Source of the DNA: Coriaria nepalensis
Taxonomy: Eukaryota > Streptophyta > Magnoliopsida > Cucurbitales > Coriariaceae
Direction of reading: 5' to 3'
DNA length: 64,000 bases
Assembly: GCA_027186245.1 (NCBI GenBank)
Contig: CP114487.1
Span: forward strand, 11,093,001 to 11,157,000
Shown: positions 12,689-23,596 of the stretch, in pieces
Position numbering within the stretch: position 1 is the stretch's first letter
Layout: each line of letters starts with the position of its first letter
Notes under the pieces: generated by a model
Databases searched by the model: none
What the model saw: the letters and a program-made list of their open reading frames with translations, nothing else
Told to the model about the DNA's origin: nothing
Program-made: the position numbers and the translations under genes

Positions 12689-12965
12689 AGGTGAAATAGT
12701 AAAGCCTAGTGTGCCTCCATGCATGTGAGAGAAGTCAGATGGGCTCACATAATGGAATCCACCACTTCATCTCACAAGATGTAAATACACCGGAGATATT
12801 AAAATTTATCGGAATTATAAAAGAACTATAAATTTTACACTTAGGTGAAATAGTAAAGCCTAGTGTACCTCCATGCATGTGAGAGAGGTCAGATGGGCTC
12901 ACATAATGGAATCCACCACTTCATCTCACAAGATGTAAATACACAGGAGGTATTAAATTTGTCGA
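12689..12965. repeat. Tandem duplication, period 154 bp
   Basis: The sequence starting AGGTGAAATAGTAAAGCC at 12689 is repeated from 12843, with few changes over the first ~105 bases. It lies in a pseudogene intron and shows no coding signal. Confidence 0.85.
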
Positions 12966-13006
12966 AATGCTCAATTTATCCAGAAATAAATGTACGCTTA
13001 CATGAA

Positions 13007-13923
13007 GGGAGACCATGGAGAGCAGCAAAACGCTCTGACATTTTTTCCCTCTAAGATGTAATCTGGTAATATAAGGAAACTTATTTAGAACTGAAGAAGC
13101 ATGTATAACAGAACTATCAATGAAAAGAATAGAAATGAGTTCATAATATACAGAAAAAACACATGAAATTGCATATCATAGATGATCAAGGATCAGTCAA
13201 GCTGATAGTCCAAGACGGAATAATTATGTTAGGAAGGAAATACCCTATATCCCAGACAGATGACCATCATAATATTTCTTTGAAAAAGAAATAATCCGAC
13301 TCAGAATGAGCTTAATGAATCGGCATGTTTTCCCAATGAAGAAACAAAATTCAACAATCAACAATGAAACAGGCATAGAAGGCCCACCATCTCATTGACT
13401 GCCACTAATAACTCTTTTCGAGCCTTGGGAAATCACTTTAATTGACCCCCAATCATCTGGAATAAGGGAGACCATAGAGAGAAGCAAAATGCTCTGCATT
13501 TTTTCCCTCTAGGATGTAATCAGGTAATATAAGGAAACTTATTTAGAACTGAAGAAACATGTATAACAGAACTATCAATGAAAAGAATAGAAATGAGTTC
13601 ATAATATACAGAAGAAACACATGAAATTGCATATCATAGATGATCAAGGATCAATCAAGCTGCGAGTCCTAGGCGGAATAATTATGTTAGGAAAGAAATC
13701 CCCTATATCCCAGACAAATGACCTTCATAATATTCCTTTGAAAAAGAAATAATCCGACTCAGAATGAGCATAATGAATCGACATGTTTTACCGATGAAGA
13801 AACAAAATTCAACAATCAACAATGAAACAGGCATAGAAGGCCCACCATCTCATTGACTGCCACTAATAAATCCTTTCGAACCTTGGCAAATAGCTTTAAT
13901 TGACCCCCAATCATCTGGAATAA
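13007..13923. repeat. Tandem duplication, period 459 bp, carrying ABC1K exons
   Basis: Unit 1 is 13007-13465 and unit 2 is 13466-13923, directly abutting. Each starts GGGAGACCAT and ends near CATCTGGAATAA. Each contains part of the minus-strand exon MIGGQLK...VNEM and the DYILEGKN exon. Unit 1 carries a stop codon after GGQLK and an inserted T in the ILEGKN exon. Unit 2 is clean at both places. Confidence 0.9.
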
Positions 13924-14292
13924 CAAGGCATCAAGGGTCAACACAAGTGACATACCCGCCCTTTGTACTTTAACAGCTACAAGATCTCCTGAATGCAGGT
14001 GAGCTGCAAGGCTTGAAGCAGAAAGCAAAACATTTCATTTTAGTTGTCCACATAACAGGTAAAACCTTCTCCAAACCGCACTAAAAATCAGCTAAATATA
14101 ATTTTTTTGCAACCGGATGAAGTCTTATTCTTCCAACGAAGAAGAGAGTTACTAACCTTTATAAACCTTCCCTAAGGATGCAGCTGCAATAGGCTCTGGA
14201 CTAACGTCAGCAAAAATTTGTGAAACAGGAGCACCTAACTGGGTTTCTATGGATTTTATGGCAATATGAGTTGGGAATGGGGGGATTTGATC

Positions 14293-15401
14293 CTACAAAA
14301 ACACAACAAATTGAGTTATAACGATGAAGGTGAGATACGAGAGAGAGAAGAGGAGGAGGAGGAAGAAGGGGGGGAAGTGTTCCCGTGGTAAACCTATGTT
14401 CCATTATCAGCTAAAATGACTCATGTGCCGCAAATATCAAATTGACAAAGTTAGATACCTGTAACTTAGCAAGCTCCTAGCAAGTTATACTGCAGTTTTC
14501 ATCATCAGACATTACACGAATCCGAATCACATTTTATCAGGTTGCTAGCATACGAAGATGACCAAACAATCTGAAGGAAGAAAAAGATCACCACCACAGC
14601 ACAAATTTACAGAATCTTAAATTCAAAAAAAAAAAAAAATGGCCATCAGCCCCTAAGCCTAGGCACATTAGGTTCAAATGCAACAAAATTCCGTCCAAGC
14701 TGATCCAATAAATAAAGTGCAACTATTACTTATTATACTAGAATAATCGAAAAAAACCACTCGACAAAAAAATTAAAGATCATTTTCTACTCAACCAAAC
14801 AGGAACCTCCGTAGAAACTTAGAAATGTACAATCTACGTAATGGAACGAGGAGAGCATCACCGCAGGGTAGGGCGGTCAGACGGCGGTGACGGCGACTGC
14901 GACTAGCCACTACATTCCTCATTGGCTAGAACTTAAAACTAAGTGAAAACGTGAAGTTCACGGATCCATCAGAGACGCTTTTCCACTTTCCGCCACTCAA
15001 ATTTGGTTCAGAACTGAATGTGAGACATTCTCGCGCGAAGAGAGAAAGGGAGAGAGCGAAATGGAGAAAGTAGAAATTACTCTGCCTTCAGTTATTAAAG
15101 ACTGAGAAAACTGCCACGTTTCCTCTACCTGGCAGTTGGCACCTCTAGGACATATTGACATGCCGACTCAACCTTCTCGACAAAAAAGGCTCCGATATTG
15201 GGGCTTACGGTTTAAATGTGATTTGGGCCGCAAGCCAGTTGGGCCAGGGAGCCTAAAATGAAAAGGCCGCGTGCCAGCCCATTTCTTATAAGCGCCCGTA
15301 TATTGCTTCTGAACCACTAAGTCACAACATTTACATGATTTTTTCAAAACCTTGGATTGTGAGGGCTTACTACAGTGGCGAGCTCTCCAGCTTTATCAAA
15401 A
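14293..15401. other. Flank of ABC1K pseudogene and promoter of the small membrane-protein gene
   Basis: I looked for the missing N-terminal ABC1K exons here and found none. The right end (from about 15200) holds site II elements and is likely the promoter of the gene at 15402. Confidence 0.55.
15224..15281. promoter_or_regulatory. Three TGGGCY (site II) elements
   Basis: TGGGCC occurs at 15224-15229 and 15240-15245, and AGCCCA (its TGGGCT complement) at 15276-15281. They lie 120-180 bases before the start codon at 15402. This is typical of promoters of constitutively expressed plant genes. Function is inferred. Confidence 0.45.
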
Positions 15402-15661
15402 ATGGCGAACCAGCAACAGATTTCTTCCCGGCCATGGTTTCTTGATCTTATACCTTTAATTGTTGTTGTTCTGATTGCTGCTCACGTACTTGCTCTGGTA
15501 GTCTCTCTCCCTCTCTCTTGCTTGGTACTTTGACCTATTCTTCTTCCTTAAGCTTTCGCGAAGCAGATCTCTGATATTATCGCTTTTCATACTCTGTTTA
15601 GGTGTACTGGATTTATAAACTAGCAACTGAAAAGCAACCTCAGAGGAGCAAGGCACATTGA
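15402..15661 (+). CDS. 51-residue single-pass membrane microprotein
   Basis: Two exons, 15402-15497 and 15602-15661, join in phase 0 and encode 51 residues. The N-terminus is polar (MANQQQISSRPWF). A long hydrophobic segment lies at about residues 13-37 (LIPLIVVVLIAAHVLALVYW). The basic tail ends ATEKQPQRSKAH. The exon 1 donor is GTAGTC and the acceptor is TTTAG. Site II elements lie just upstream, which supports a real transcript. The product looks like a tail-type or type III membrane protein of unknown location. I do not recognise a named family. By gene order it would match a small transmembrane-protein gene next to the PP2C in Arabidopsis (possibly At5g10745, from memory). Both exons are too short for a simple long-frame scan, so it is easily missed. 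Confidence 0.72.
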
Positions 15662-18001
15662 GGAACAGTTTGCTTTGCTGATCCAAACTCAATTGTAGAG
15701 GTTAGTGAAACCACCTCTGATTTTCCGTCCTATATTTTGTAATTATAGTTAATTCTATCGTACTGGTAGTTCGAGATGCGTTATTGACGGGTTTAGCAAT
15801 GCATTTTAGACTGATTCCCGCTCTAGTTGTCCGGATTTTTGTTGCTTGCTATTAAGTTTGGCGTAGTTATAATATTTAATTTCATAGAGCTGCTCTCCAG
15901 GAAAAGGTAATAGTAGTGCATTTCCGTGTTTTCTAGATATAGAGATTCTCAAAACTTAGGGGACAATTATTTTATTCTATATCTGAATCTGTTAAGCTGA
16001 TGTCTAGATTTAGATTTCAATATAATAGAGAGATCCTCTTTTATTCTCTCCTCAAAAAAAAAAAAAAAAAAAACCTTATTTGACTTGGGGAGTATTAGCA
16101 AATTTGAGATCTTGAATGTGAGTGGCATTCTTCAGTTGATTCCCTATATTACATTGTTCCAAGCCATTGATTTGGTTCTGATTTGATATGCTGTGTGTAT
16201 CATTTGCTTCGGATATAATCATCACAATGTCCCTTAAACTGTGTTGCATTTGCAGTAGTAGGTGTATGTGAAGTGGCAAGATGCTGATGTATGTTTCTGG
16301 CAGTGGTTGCTTTTAGTACGAGTGGAAAGCACAGTTACATTGAAGAAGGTGTGTTTGAGAGGGGAAAAGATGAAGTTTCAAAAAGAACTATAAACAAACA
16401 TGAGGTATTTTGATAGTTTGAACTGTGAGATGTGATTTCTTTTGTGATGTATATTAGATATTCGAGTTCTTCTTCGATTGGTCTCTGACAGAATCTTAAA
16501 AGTAAAATCAAATACGAACATGTACTGAAGTATAATAGTTTCACTAATCGGAACAAATACAACCGCATGGCTTTTCTTATTGGAACATGAATTGAGAATC
16601 ACATAATGTGAAGAGCTCTCTGATCTGTATGTTCTCCTCCAGAATGTCGGAATTCCTTGCTTTTCATGATACTATTTTTTTTCCTTTTATTAAGATTCTC
16701 AATGTGTTAGTATATTTTGACCTTTTAGCATGGGCCAGAAGATGTCGAAATTTGAGAAAGTATATATGGTTTCTAACAGATTGGATTCTAAATGAGCTTC
16801 GCTAATGATCTCTCAAAGGGGTTCCCCCCTTTGTTTTCTTCTTGCTTTTTAATTTTAGTCTATCCTGCCCTACAAACACCGGTAAGTTGTCTTTCTTCAT
16901 AGACTTTAAAATATTTAGTGGAACTTGGCAACTCCTCCATGTCTTATATGATACTCATGGAGTAAGTTCAAAATGGAGGGGTCCAACCATTTTGTGTTTT
17001 TAAGTTTTGATATTGTATCATCATCGAAAATTCTTTGTTCTGACTCTTATGGACGTGTTACTAATTTAAATTTAGAGTATGTTTGTGTTTGGTACCCCAT
17101 AACCAATATGACATTATATTGATAGATAGCACGGGGGGAAGCTCAAAGCATTTGTTCTCAATTTTTGACTTTTGAGAAATGGCTAGTTTGGTGTTTTGCT
17201 CATCATCGCTCATACCAAACTAATTGTTACGCGAAAGTGAGAATACAAACAAGGGTAATGCAATTATAGTTCGTTTTCCAACCCACGCCTACTCATAAGT
17301 GATAAGTCTAAGGTTTCCATTGATTGCGTTCGTGATCTGTCATTTACAATTTCATTAAAGTTATATTATAATTAATACAGAAAGCTTAGATGCATTATAC
17401 TATGCATGCGATTCTTATTCCCTCTCCCGTCCCCTCCAAAAAAAATCCATTTCAAAATCCTTTTGATATTATTATAATTACGATGTCTTTAGAACTCAAT
17501 CGTATTAGTTTTAAATGGAATGATGCAAAATACTAGCATGTAATGTATACTTTTTCGTGGATTAATGATAGAAGTTGAGACTTGAGGACCCCCTCTACTC
17601 TTAATCTTAGCTGTTTTTTTTTTTTCTTTTTTCTTTTTTTTGGGCCGATTAATTTTAGCTGTTGATTGCTGATTGTACGGCTAATAGAGAAATAGATAAA
17701 TTTATACCCGTCTGATGGAAATTTCTCAAAAAATAATGTCACCACTATACGAAAAGAATGAAATGAAGCGCCTAAATAATTGAAAAAAACAAACAAAAAA
17801 CGCTCGAATAGAAAAATAAATTAATAAAATAATAATAATGATGAAATAAATAAGAAAAACTTGCCATAATGAAGAACGCACGGCCTCTCCTGTCGTTAGT
17901 CACTTAGTTATTATAGCTCCGCAGTCTGCATCCATCGTTCGGAAAAAGAGAGAACTCGCGCGGGTGCGGGGACATTGAGGAGGGAGAAGACACAGAGAAC
18001 C
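15662..18001. other. 3' UTR and intergenic region
   Basis: A likely 3' UTR intron of the microprotein gene begins near 15700 (AG|GTTAGTG). Beyond that I see only AT-rich non-coding sequence with poly-A/T runs. Short frames at 16076-16805 and 17533-17796 have no known domain. Confidence 0.5.
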
Positions 18002-18912
18002 ATGTGCACCATCAAGCAAAATCACCGATCATCCTACCCCGAACCAGACGGAAATGGCTCCAGTTCTGACGAGTCTACCACTGCCGCCGACTGGGTATCT
18101 GAGTCCATCCCCTGCGGATCTCTACCACACGTGAACCTCCATACCGGAACCAACGGCTGGGCCTCACCACCTGGCCACCTCTTCTCTCTCCGCTCCAAGG
18201 AATACCTCACAAGACGACAAAAATCTCCCTCCGGTGATTACCTTCTCTCCCCAGCCGGTATGGACTGGCTCAAATCTAGTTACAAACTCGACAACGTTCT
18301 AGCCCGACCTGACAACCGTGTGGCCAATGCCCTCCGTCTCGCTCAAGCCAAAAATAAATCCCTGAAGAGTTTCATTTTTGCCGTGAATCTCCAAATTCCA
18401 GGCAAGGACCGTCACAACGCGGTGTTCTACTTCGCCACTGAAGATCCTATCCCCTCCGGATCTCTTCTCTACCGGTTCGTTAACGGAGACGATGCGTTCA
18501 GGAACCAGCGGTTCAAGATAGTGAACCGGATTGTGAAGGGACCGTGATCGTTAAGAAAGCGGTTGGAAATTACAGCGCCTGCCTGTTAGGGAAGGCATTG
18601 GTGTGTAATTACCACAGAGGATCAAATTACTTGGAGATTGATGTTGATATCGAGAGCTCCGCCATAGCCAATGCGATTCTCCACCTTGCTTTGGGATACG
18701 TGACGAATGTGACGATCGATATGGGGTTTGTAGTGGAGGCGCAGACGGAGGAGGAGTTGCCGGAGAGATTGATCGGTGCGATTAGAGTTTGCCAGATGGA
18801 AATGTCGTCAGCGACCGTTATCGACGCCCCTCCCACGCAAAGGTTAGGGTGCGCAAAGGTCAACCACTCCAGTAACGACGAAAATGATGAAAAAATCGAA
18901 ACTGGTAGTTAG
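18002..18912 (+). pseudogene. EDR2 C-terminal/DUF1336 protein, broken by a one-base deletion
   Basis: The first ATG is at 18002. The frame runs to a TGA at 18545-18547 (181 residues), then the same domain continues in another frame to 18912. The junction reads RIVKGP, stop, then IVKKAVGN after the shift. The family reads GPWIVKKAVGN, so a single G is missing from the Trp codon. Upstream parts include GWASPPGHLFSLRS, YLLSPAGMDWLKS, DNVLARPDNRVANAL and FIFAVNLQIPG. Downstream parts include LLGKALVCNYHRGSNYLEID and VEAQTEEELPERLIGA. Together they cover the whole EDR2_C domain of an intronless gene. The domain occurs in EDR2-like lipid-binding proteins and in short plant proteins of unknown role. 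A real null allele and a sequencing error are both possible, because everything else looks intact. Confidence 0.8.
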
Positions 18913-20580
18913 GTATAGTGCATCTGATTGGAATTTCTTTACTGGTTGGTCTCAGTCTCCCATCTTTCATATTGGTTAAAAAGTACAACTTTTTTTTTTT
19001 TTTTTTTTTACATTTCTGAATTGTAATTTTTTTTAATACGGATAAAGGAATTGTGGATTCTTCTTGTAATGGAAATCTATAGATATAGAAAATAAATAAC
19101 AGTTGGGATTTTGTGATATTGGATGACTGTGAGACTGTATAACGGTAAGAAACAATAATCGGTCAACTTAATATGAGCAAGTTGGTCAACTTTGACTTCT
19201 TTCTTGGTGTGCATCGGAAGGAGAAAGAATTTGGTTAAGACCTTATTTCTTAAGACTTAAATCATGATCAAAGATTCAGATTCATTTAAGAGGAGATTCG
19301 ATCAAGAGTTTAGATAACCGGTGTAGCTAGCATTCAACACAAGGTTTGCAGTGGGTCCAAAGGAGCTGACTGCCTTTGTCAAATATGCCTTTGTCCGAGA
19401 AACTTTGGATTGGAACTGTAGATTGATCTAATTGGAGCTGGATATGATTGCTAAATGATCAATTATGGTAGCTGTCCCATTTGGTTTGTGATCATCTCCC
19501 TTCATTTGGATGTATAGACCTTGCTTGTGCATCACTTCAAGAGATATAGTAGCCTTTTCCGAGCCTCAGATCGATTAAAACGAGTAGCAAGAAGAGTATG
19601 ATACTACCATAAGTTATCTATAGTAGCCTTGTACGTTAAAGTAATTAGATTCGATGAAAATTAAGGTGATGCATGCAAATTAGTTGACCCGGTGAAGAGC
19701 GGGTGCAAGTAGTTTGTGGTTGAAGAGAGCTGAGTTGTAAACAGTGAAAGTTTTGGGTTTGATGAGTAGTCTGATCGTGACTTGGTTCCAACCTGCAGAG
19801 AATGCATGGACATGATTATAAGCAAACAACGAGGAAAGAGCAAATTGTATATAGTTGCCATTTTTGACATAATTGTGCCTAAAACTGTTCTTCTTGAAAG
19901 GATGTATCATTCATTGCCCCTACTATTTGTAGTAGTCTTGTGGGTGAGATTTTAGTATAAATTTCCTCATTTTTGGATAATTAATTGTTATCTTCTCTCA
20001 TATGTTGTGGGAAAAGAAAAGTAACAAAGAACCGGTTTTGTGCATTAATGGATTGAAAAAACCAATTTATACATTTATTGAAAATTATTATCGTTTAAGC
20101 CTATGAACAATAATAAAAATATAAAAATATTATTTTTAAAAAAATATATAAATCTCGTTTCCAAAAAAACTACCTAATGTTAACATGGTGGGAACATGTA
20201 TAGATGGAGATTTTGCATTTGTATGAAAATGCACCAAACATTATTACTATTCCCAAAATTATCGCCATTTACGCTACACTGTCTTAGTTCTCCCTAATCT
20301 TGCTGTCACGACTCCCTCGAATCGGGATATATAGACTGAAAAAAACAGACAGAGCAAGACACTTAACTATGTTCTTTTTCGTACACCCTCTCTCTCTCTC
20401 TCTCTCTCCTCCCATTATGTTTGGTCTGGTGTTATCTAATGGGGACTCCTCAATACATGGTGGGAAAGACATAAGATTACAGTATCTAAGAACCATTCTT
20501 CTATGGGTAGAGGACTTAAGACTTAAGAGAGTCATCAAGCCCATGGTCAAGAAATTCACAATACTCATTTCGTGTCCATG
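18913..20580. other. Intergenic region
   Basis: I see no gene. There are poly-T runs, a CT microsatellite near 20391-20410, and AT-rich sequence. Frames on both strands at 19661-19910 and 20284-20581 mirror each other and have no domain. Confidence 0.5.
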
Positions 20581-20589
20581 ACCTTAAAG

Positions 20590-20928
20590 ATGAGAGTACA
20601 ATCTGACAAAAGCGTAGACGCAGTTTTGGGTTTTTTCTTCGACGTGAGAGAAATTAAGAACAGTAGAAGAAAGCGCGAGATAAACGCAACAGGAGGCTTA
20701 CATTTTTCAGTTCCATCTATAAGCTTACATTTTGGCAGGCTTACATTGCAGATAATAAACGCAACAGGGATACTGTACTTGACCAACCAACAAACAATGG
20801 TGTATTGTCTTGCATTTGCGGCGAATAGTAATGCGAGTGATGTGACCATATTCGGGAACTGGCAACAGAGAACGGTGGAAGTGGGCTATGATGTTGGAGG
20901 AGGAAAGGTAGGCTTTGCTGCTGGGTGA
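20590..20928 (+). pseudogene. C-terminal remnant of an A1-type aspartyl protease
   Basis: The open frame ends with the usual C-terminus of this family: CLAFAANSNASDVTIFGNWQQ, then VEVGYDVGGGKVGFAAG and a stop. Neither catalytic motif (DTGS or DSGT) is present, and the N-terminal two thirds of the protein is absent. Just upstream, a short segment is repeated: ATAAACGCAACAGG occurs at about 20681 and 20755, and GCTTACATT occurs three times. It is oriented opposite to the intact protease 0.7 kb away and differs clearly from it, so it is more likely a relic of a separate paralogue than a recent inverted copy. Confidence 0.75.
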
Positions 20929-21607
20929 TGCAATTAAATTTAATTAAGCTTGTTTACTTGATGAATAAAGGTGTATTTGTATGGTTCTTCTAATGTACGC
21001 CAAGGAAAAAATCCTAAACGTTGTCCGAATAGTATGATTTGGGGTTAAATGATATTTTGTCCCCCTAAACTATTATCTTATTAAACTTAGTCCCCTTAAA
21101 TTACAATATTTTATAAAATACTTCCTTCAATTATTCTGAGGTCATAATATATCCCTTTTACTGTTATTTTTGGTATTATACAAACATAATTTAAAGAGGA
21201 TATTTTTAAAATATGGCAGTTCAAGGATATCAAATCTATCATAAAGGATAGTTTAGGGGGTGAAGTATAATTTTAGAGGAGGATATAGTGATCTAAATAT
21301 AGTTTAGGGGAATATTTCTAAAAAGCCTTTAAGAATCACAACTTTTCTTTTAGCAGGTGTATATACATCCAATGGAGTATAAAGATGGTAAAATAGGTCG
21401 GCCCGTACCCGATACGTGGTAGTGCTTGTGGCATCTCTATTCGAATGCATAAACAACTAGTTAAAGTGTTCGAGTACATCACCAATCCAATTATTGGTAC
21501 AAACTATACATATTGTTGTAACCACCATAGTTTGCTATAAAAATGACTATAGCCAACACAAAGATTTTCTTTGCTCATTAGCTATACCCAATTATACTAT
21601 GTAGTGA
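20929..21607. other. Intergenic region with a candidate MITE
   Basis: No coding gene. Most of it is the inverted-repeat element at about 21050-21318. Confidence 0.5.
21050..21318. mobile_element. Candidate MITE-like inverted-repeat element
   Basis: The left end reads GATATTTTGTCCCCCTAAACTAT. The right end, reverse-complemented, reads GAAATATTCCCCTAAACTAT. Further TAGTTTAGGGG and CCCCTTAAA-type strings lie inside, so the element could fold on itself. It is about 270 bp, AT-rich and non-coding. No target-site duplication was established. Confidence 0.4.
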
Positions 21608-23596
21608 TTAACTACACCCACTACCTCTAAAACCCACTCTCCCACCACCAACATCATACACCACTTTCAATGTCTTTTGTTGTGTATTCCCGAATATCGT
21701 TATGTCGCTATCGTCTCCATTTCCAGCAAGTGCCAAACAAACTTGTTTTTCTGATACCACATATAAGATTCCCGAGAAATGTAGACCCACTTCCACCCCA
21801 CTGCTGAAGAAAAAACTTACTTTCGGAATGGTGAATGATTGGTAACTGCTCAAGTCATAGCATGTATCGAGTATCGAAACTGCTTCCACTTTCGGGTAGC
21901 TTTTCATCCCTTTTTGAAATTCCTCCTTTACGGCATCATATGCTGTCGGCGGCAGTCTGGTGATAACCGTGCCGGAGTCTATGATTGAACCCGATGTCGA
22001 AAATGTTGAGGCTGGTATAGATAGTTTACGTCCACCTACACTTATGCTGACTATGTCAAGACCGTAAAAAGTTGAACTTCTTGAGATACTAGAGAAAGGT
22101 GTGTATTTCACTGCCGTGTCATCGCCTCGACCAAATACAAGGAACCCTGTACCACTAGATGTGGAAGGTAGACAATATGAAAAGACTTGACCGTAATTAT
22201 TTGCAGTCTGTTTAACAACAGAGATCCCGTCTCGACCGAGGCCTAGAAGGCCAGCCGCGCCACCAAAGAGACCGCGGTTGTTTTCTCCACAGCCGAACAG
22301 GAAGCCGTCAAAAACATCGGATGATGTTAAGGTTAGCCTTTCCTTGCCGAAAAACCCGACGGAAAATGATTGATCACCATATTGTATGCCGTACAAGCAT
22401 GTAGAAGCAGAGCAACCAGGGGAATTTCCTGCATGCATCAAAACACCAAATCATATATATATATATATATAATTACGAGATTAAGATGTCTCATGTAACG
22501 GTTGTATACCTGTAGCAGAGGCAAGTTGAGAGCACAGGGGTGACGTACAAGAAATATTGGAATAAGTAGTTGATTGAGTGGGATTGAAAATTGTCTCCCT
22601 CTGCTTGTAGCAATACCGAAAACAGGGCTGGCATTGGGTCCAAGTGAGATCACTACCAGTATCAAATATAAGGGAGAGGTCCTTCTTGGGTGAACCCAAT
22701 CCCACCGTTACTATATAATTTCCTGACCCGATGGTTGCACCGGACTTAGCCGGGAGTGTGGAGGCCTTTGAGTTACTTAAACCGTGTTTCTCATTGTTGG
22801 AAAGCTTGGCGTGGATCGAATCTACCCGAGCCTGGTCTTGAAGTAGAATTTGAGTTTGAGTTGGAATAGAACTTAGTTTGTTTTTCTTGAGCTTAGTAGT
22901 ACTACTACATAGGCCATGTTTATGCACCACCTTCATTGATGCCGTTCCCTCCTTCTTCAAGCCTAAATTCACCAACACGTAATAATATAAACAAATATAT
23001 ATATATATATCAAAATACATGACATTAATACAGTTTACTTGATGAAATGAATCAGATTGAGGGTGTTAAGCTCTTTCTGGATAATGATTAAATTTGGTCA
23101 AATTTACTAAATATGATAAAAATTTATTTTTCATAATACAAAAAGATAAAACGGTTTATATCATTTCTTACCATATTTTAGTAAATTTGTACTTGAGAAC
23201 AAACTTAGGCACCTTTCCCTTATTAAACGTAATTACCAAGCTAACTTATCCTCATAATCACGAGCTTAAAAAACAAGCATATATATATTAACTACCTCAA
23301 CTCATAAAACAAACTTGAGAAAAATATAAGAACATATATATATATATACATGTATACATATATGTCTATAGAAGTGAAAATAATGAATATAAAAAAGAAC
23401 CTTGAGTGGATTGAAGGCAAGAGGTTGATGGTAGTAGAGATGAGAGCTCTACTGTATGAGTCTGATAAACTTGATCTTCTTCTGTTCCTAATTTCAATGC
23501 AAAACCCTTCTGGAAAGAGAAGAAGAGGAAACATTGAACTAACACAAGGAAAACAGTGACTGAAAAGCTTGACAGAAAGGAGGAAGAAGTAGCCAT
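21608..23596 (-). CDS. Aspartyl protease, A1 family (At5g10770-like)
   Basis: Three exons, 23596-23401, 22962-22510 and 22428-21608, give 1470 nt and 489 residues. The N-terminus is a signal peptide (MATSSSFLSSFSVTVFLVLV). A propeptide follows with VVHKHGLCS and LLQDQARVDSIHAKLS. The first catalytic motif FDTGSDLTWTQC has D166. The second, IDSGTVITRL, has D367. FGCGENNRGLFGGAAGLLGLGR and many paired cysteines (nepenthesin-type region CQPCFRYCYKQRE) lie between and around them. The protein ends YDVGGGRVGFRGSGCS. It should be a secreted or apoplastic protease. Close relatives include AED1, which is tied to systemic immunity in Arabidopsis. All catalytic residues are intact. Confidence 0.92.

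Larger units (their letters stand above)
11450..14292 (-). pseudogene. Decayed ABC1K (UbiB/AarF-type) atypical kinase
   Basis: Minus-strand pieces match a plastid-type ABC1K protein. Exon 14292-14157 reads DQIPPFPTHIAIKSIE through AAASLGKVYK. Exon 14003-13846 reads HLHSGDLVAVKVQRAG through LLVAVNEM. These two exons join in frame. After that the copy is broken. The RHMFDEI segment is replaced by other sequence. The DYILEGKN exon sits in a tandem duplication. The HADPHPGNL exon (about 12250-12110) is preceded by a one-base deletion after SLRQLLEV, and its catalytic DFG reads NFG. The last exon (11674-11450) shows a deletion between two GATGGA strings that destroys NDGSIRWNRLERL. N-terminal exons upstream of DQIPPFPT are missing. 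The family is known from plastoglobules and mitochondria. This copy cannot make a working kinase. Confidence 0.88.
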
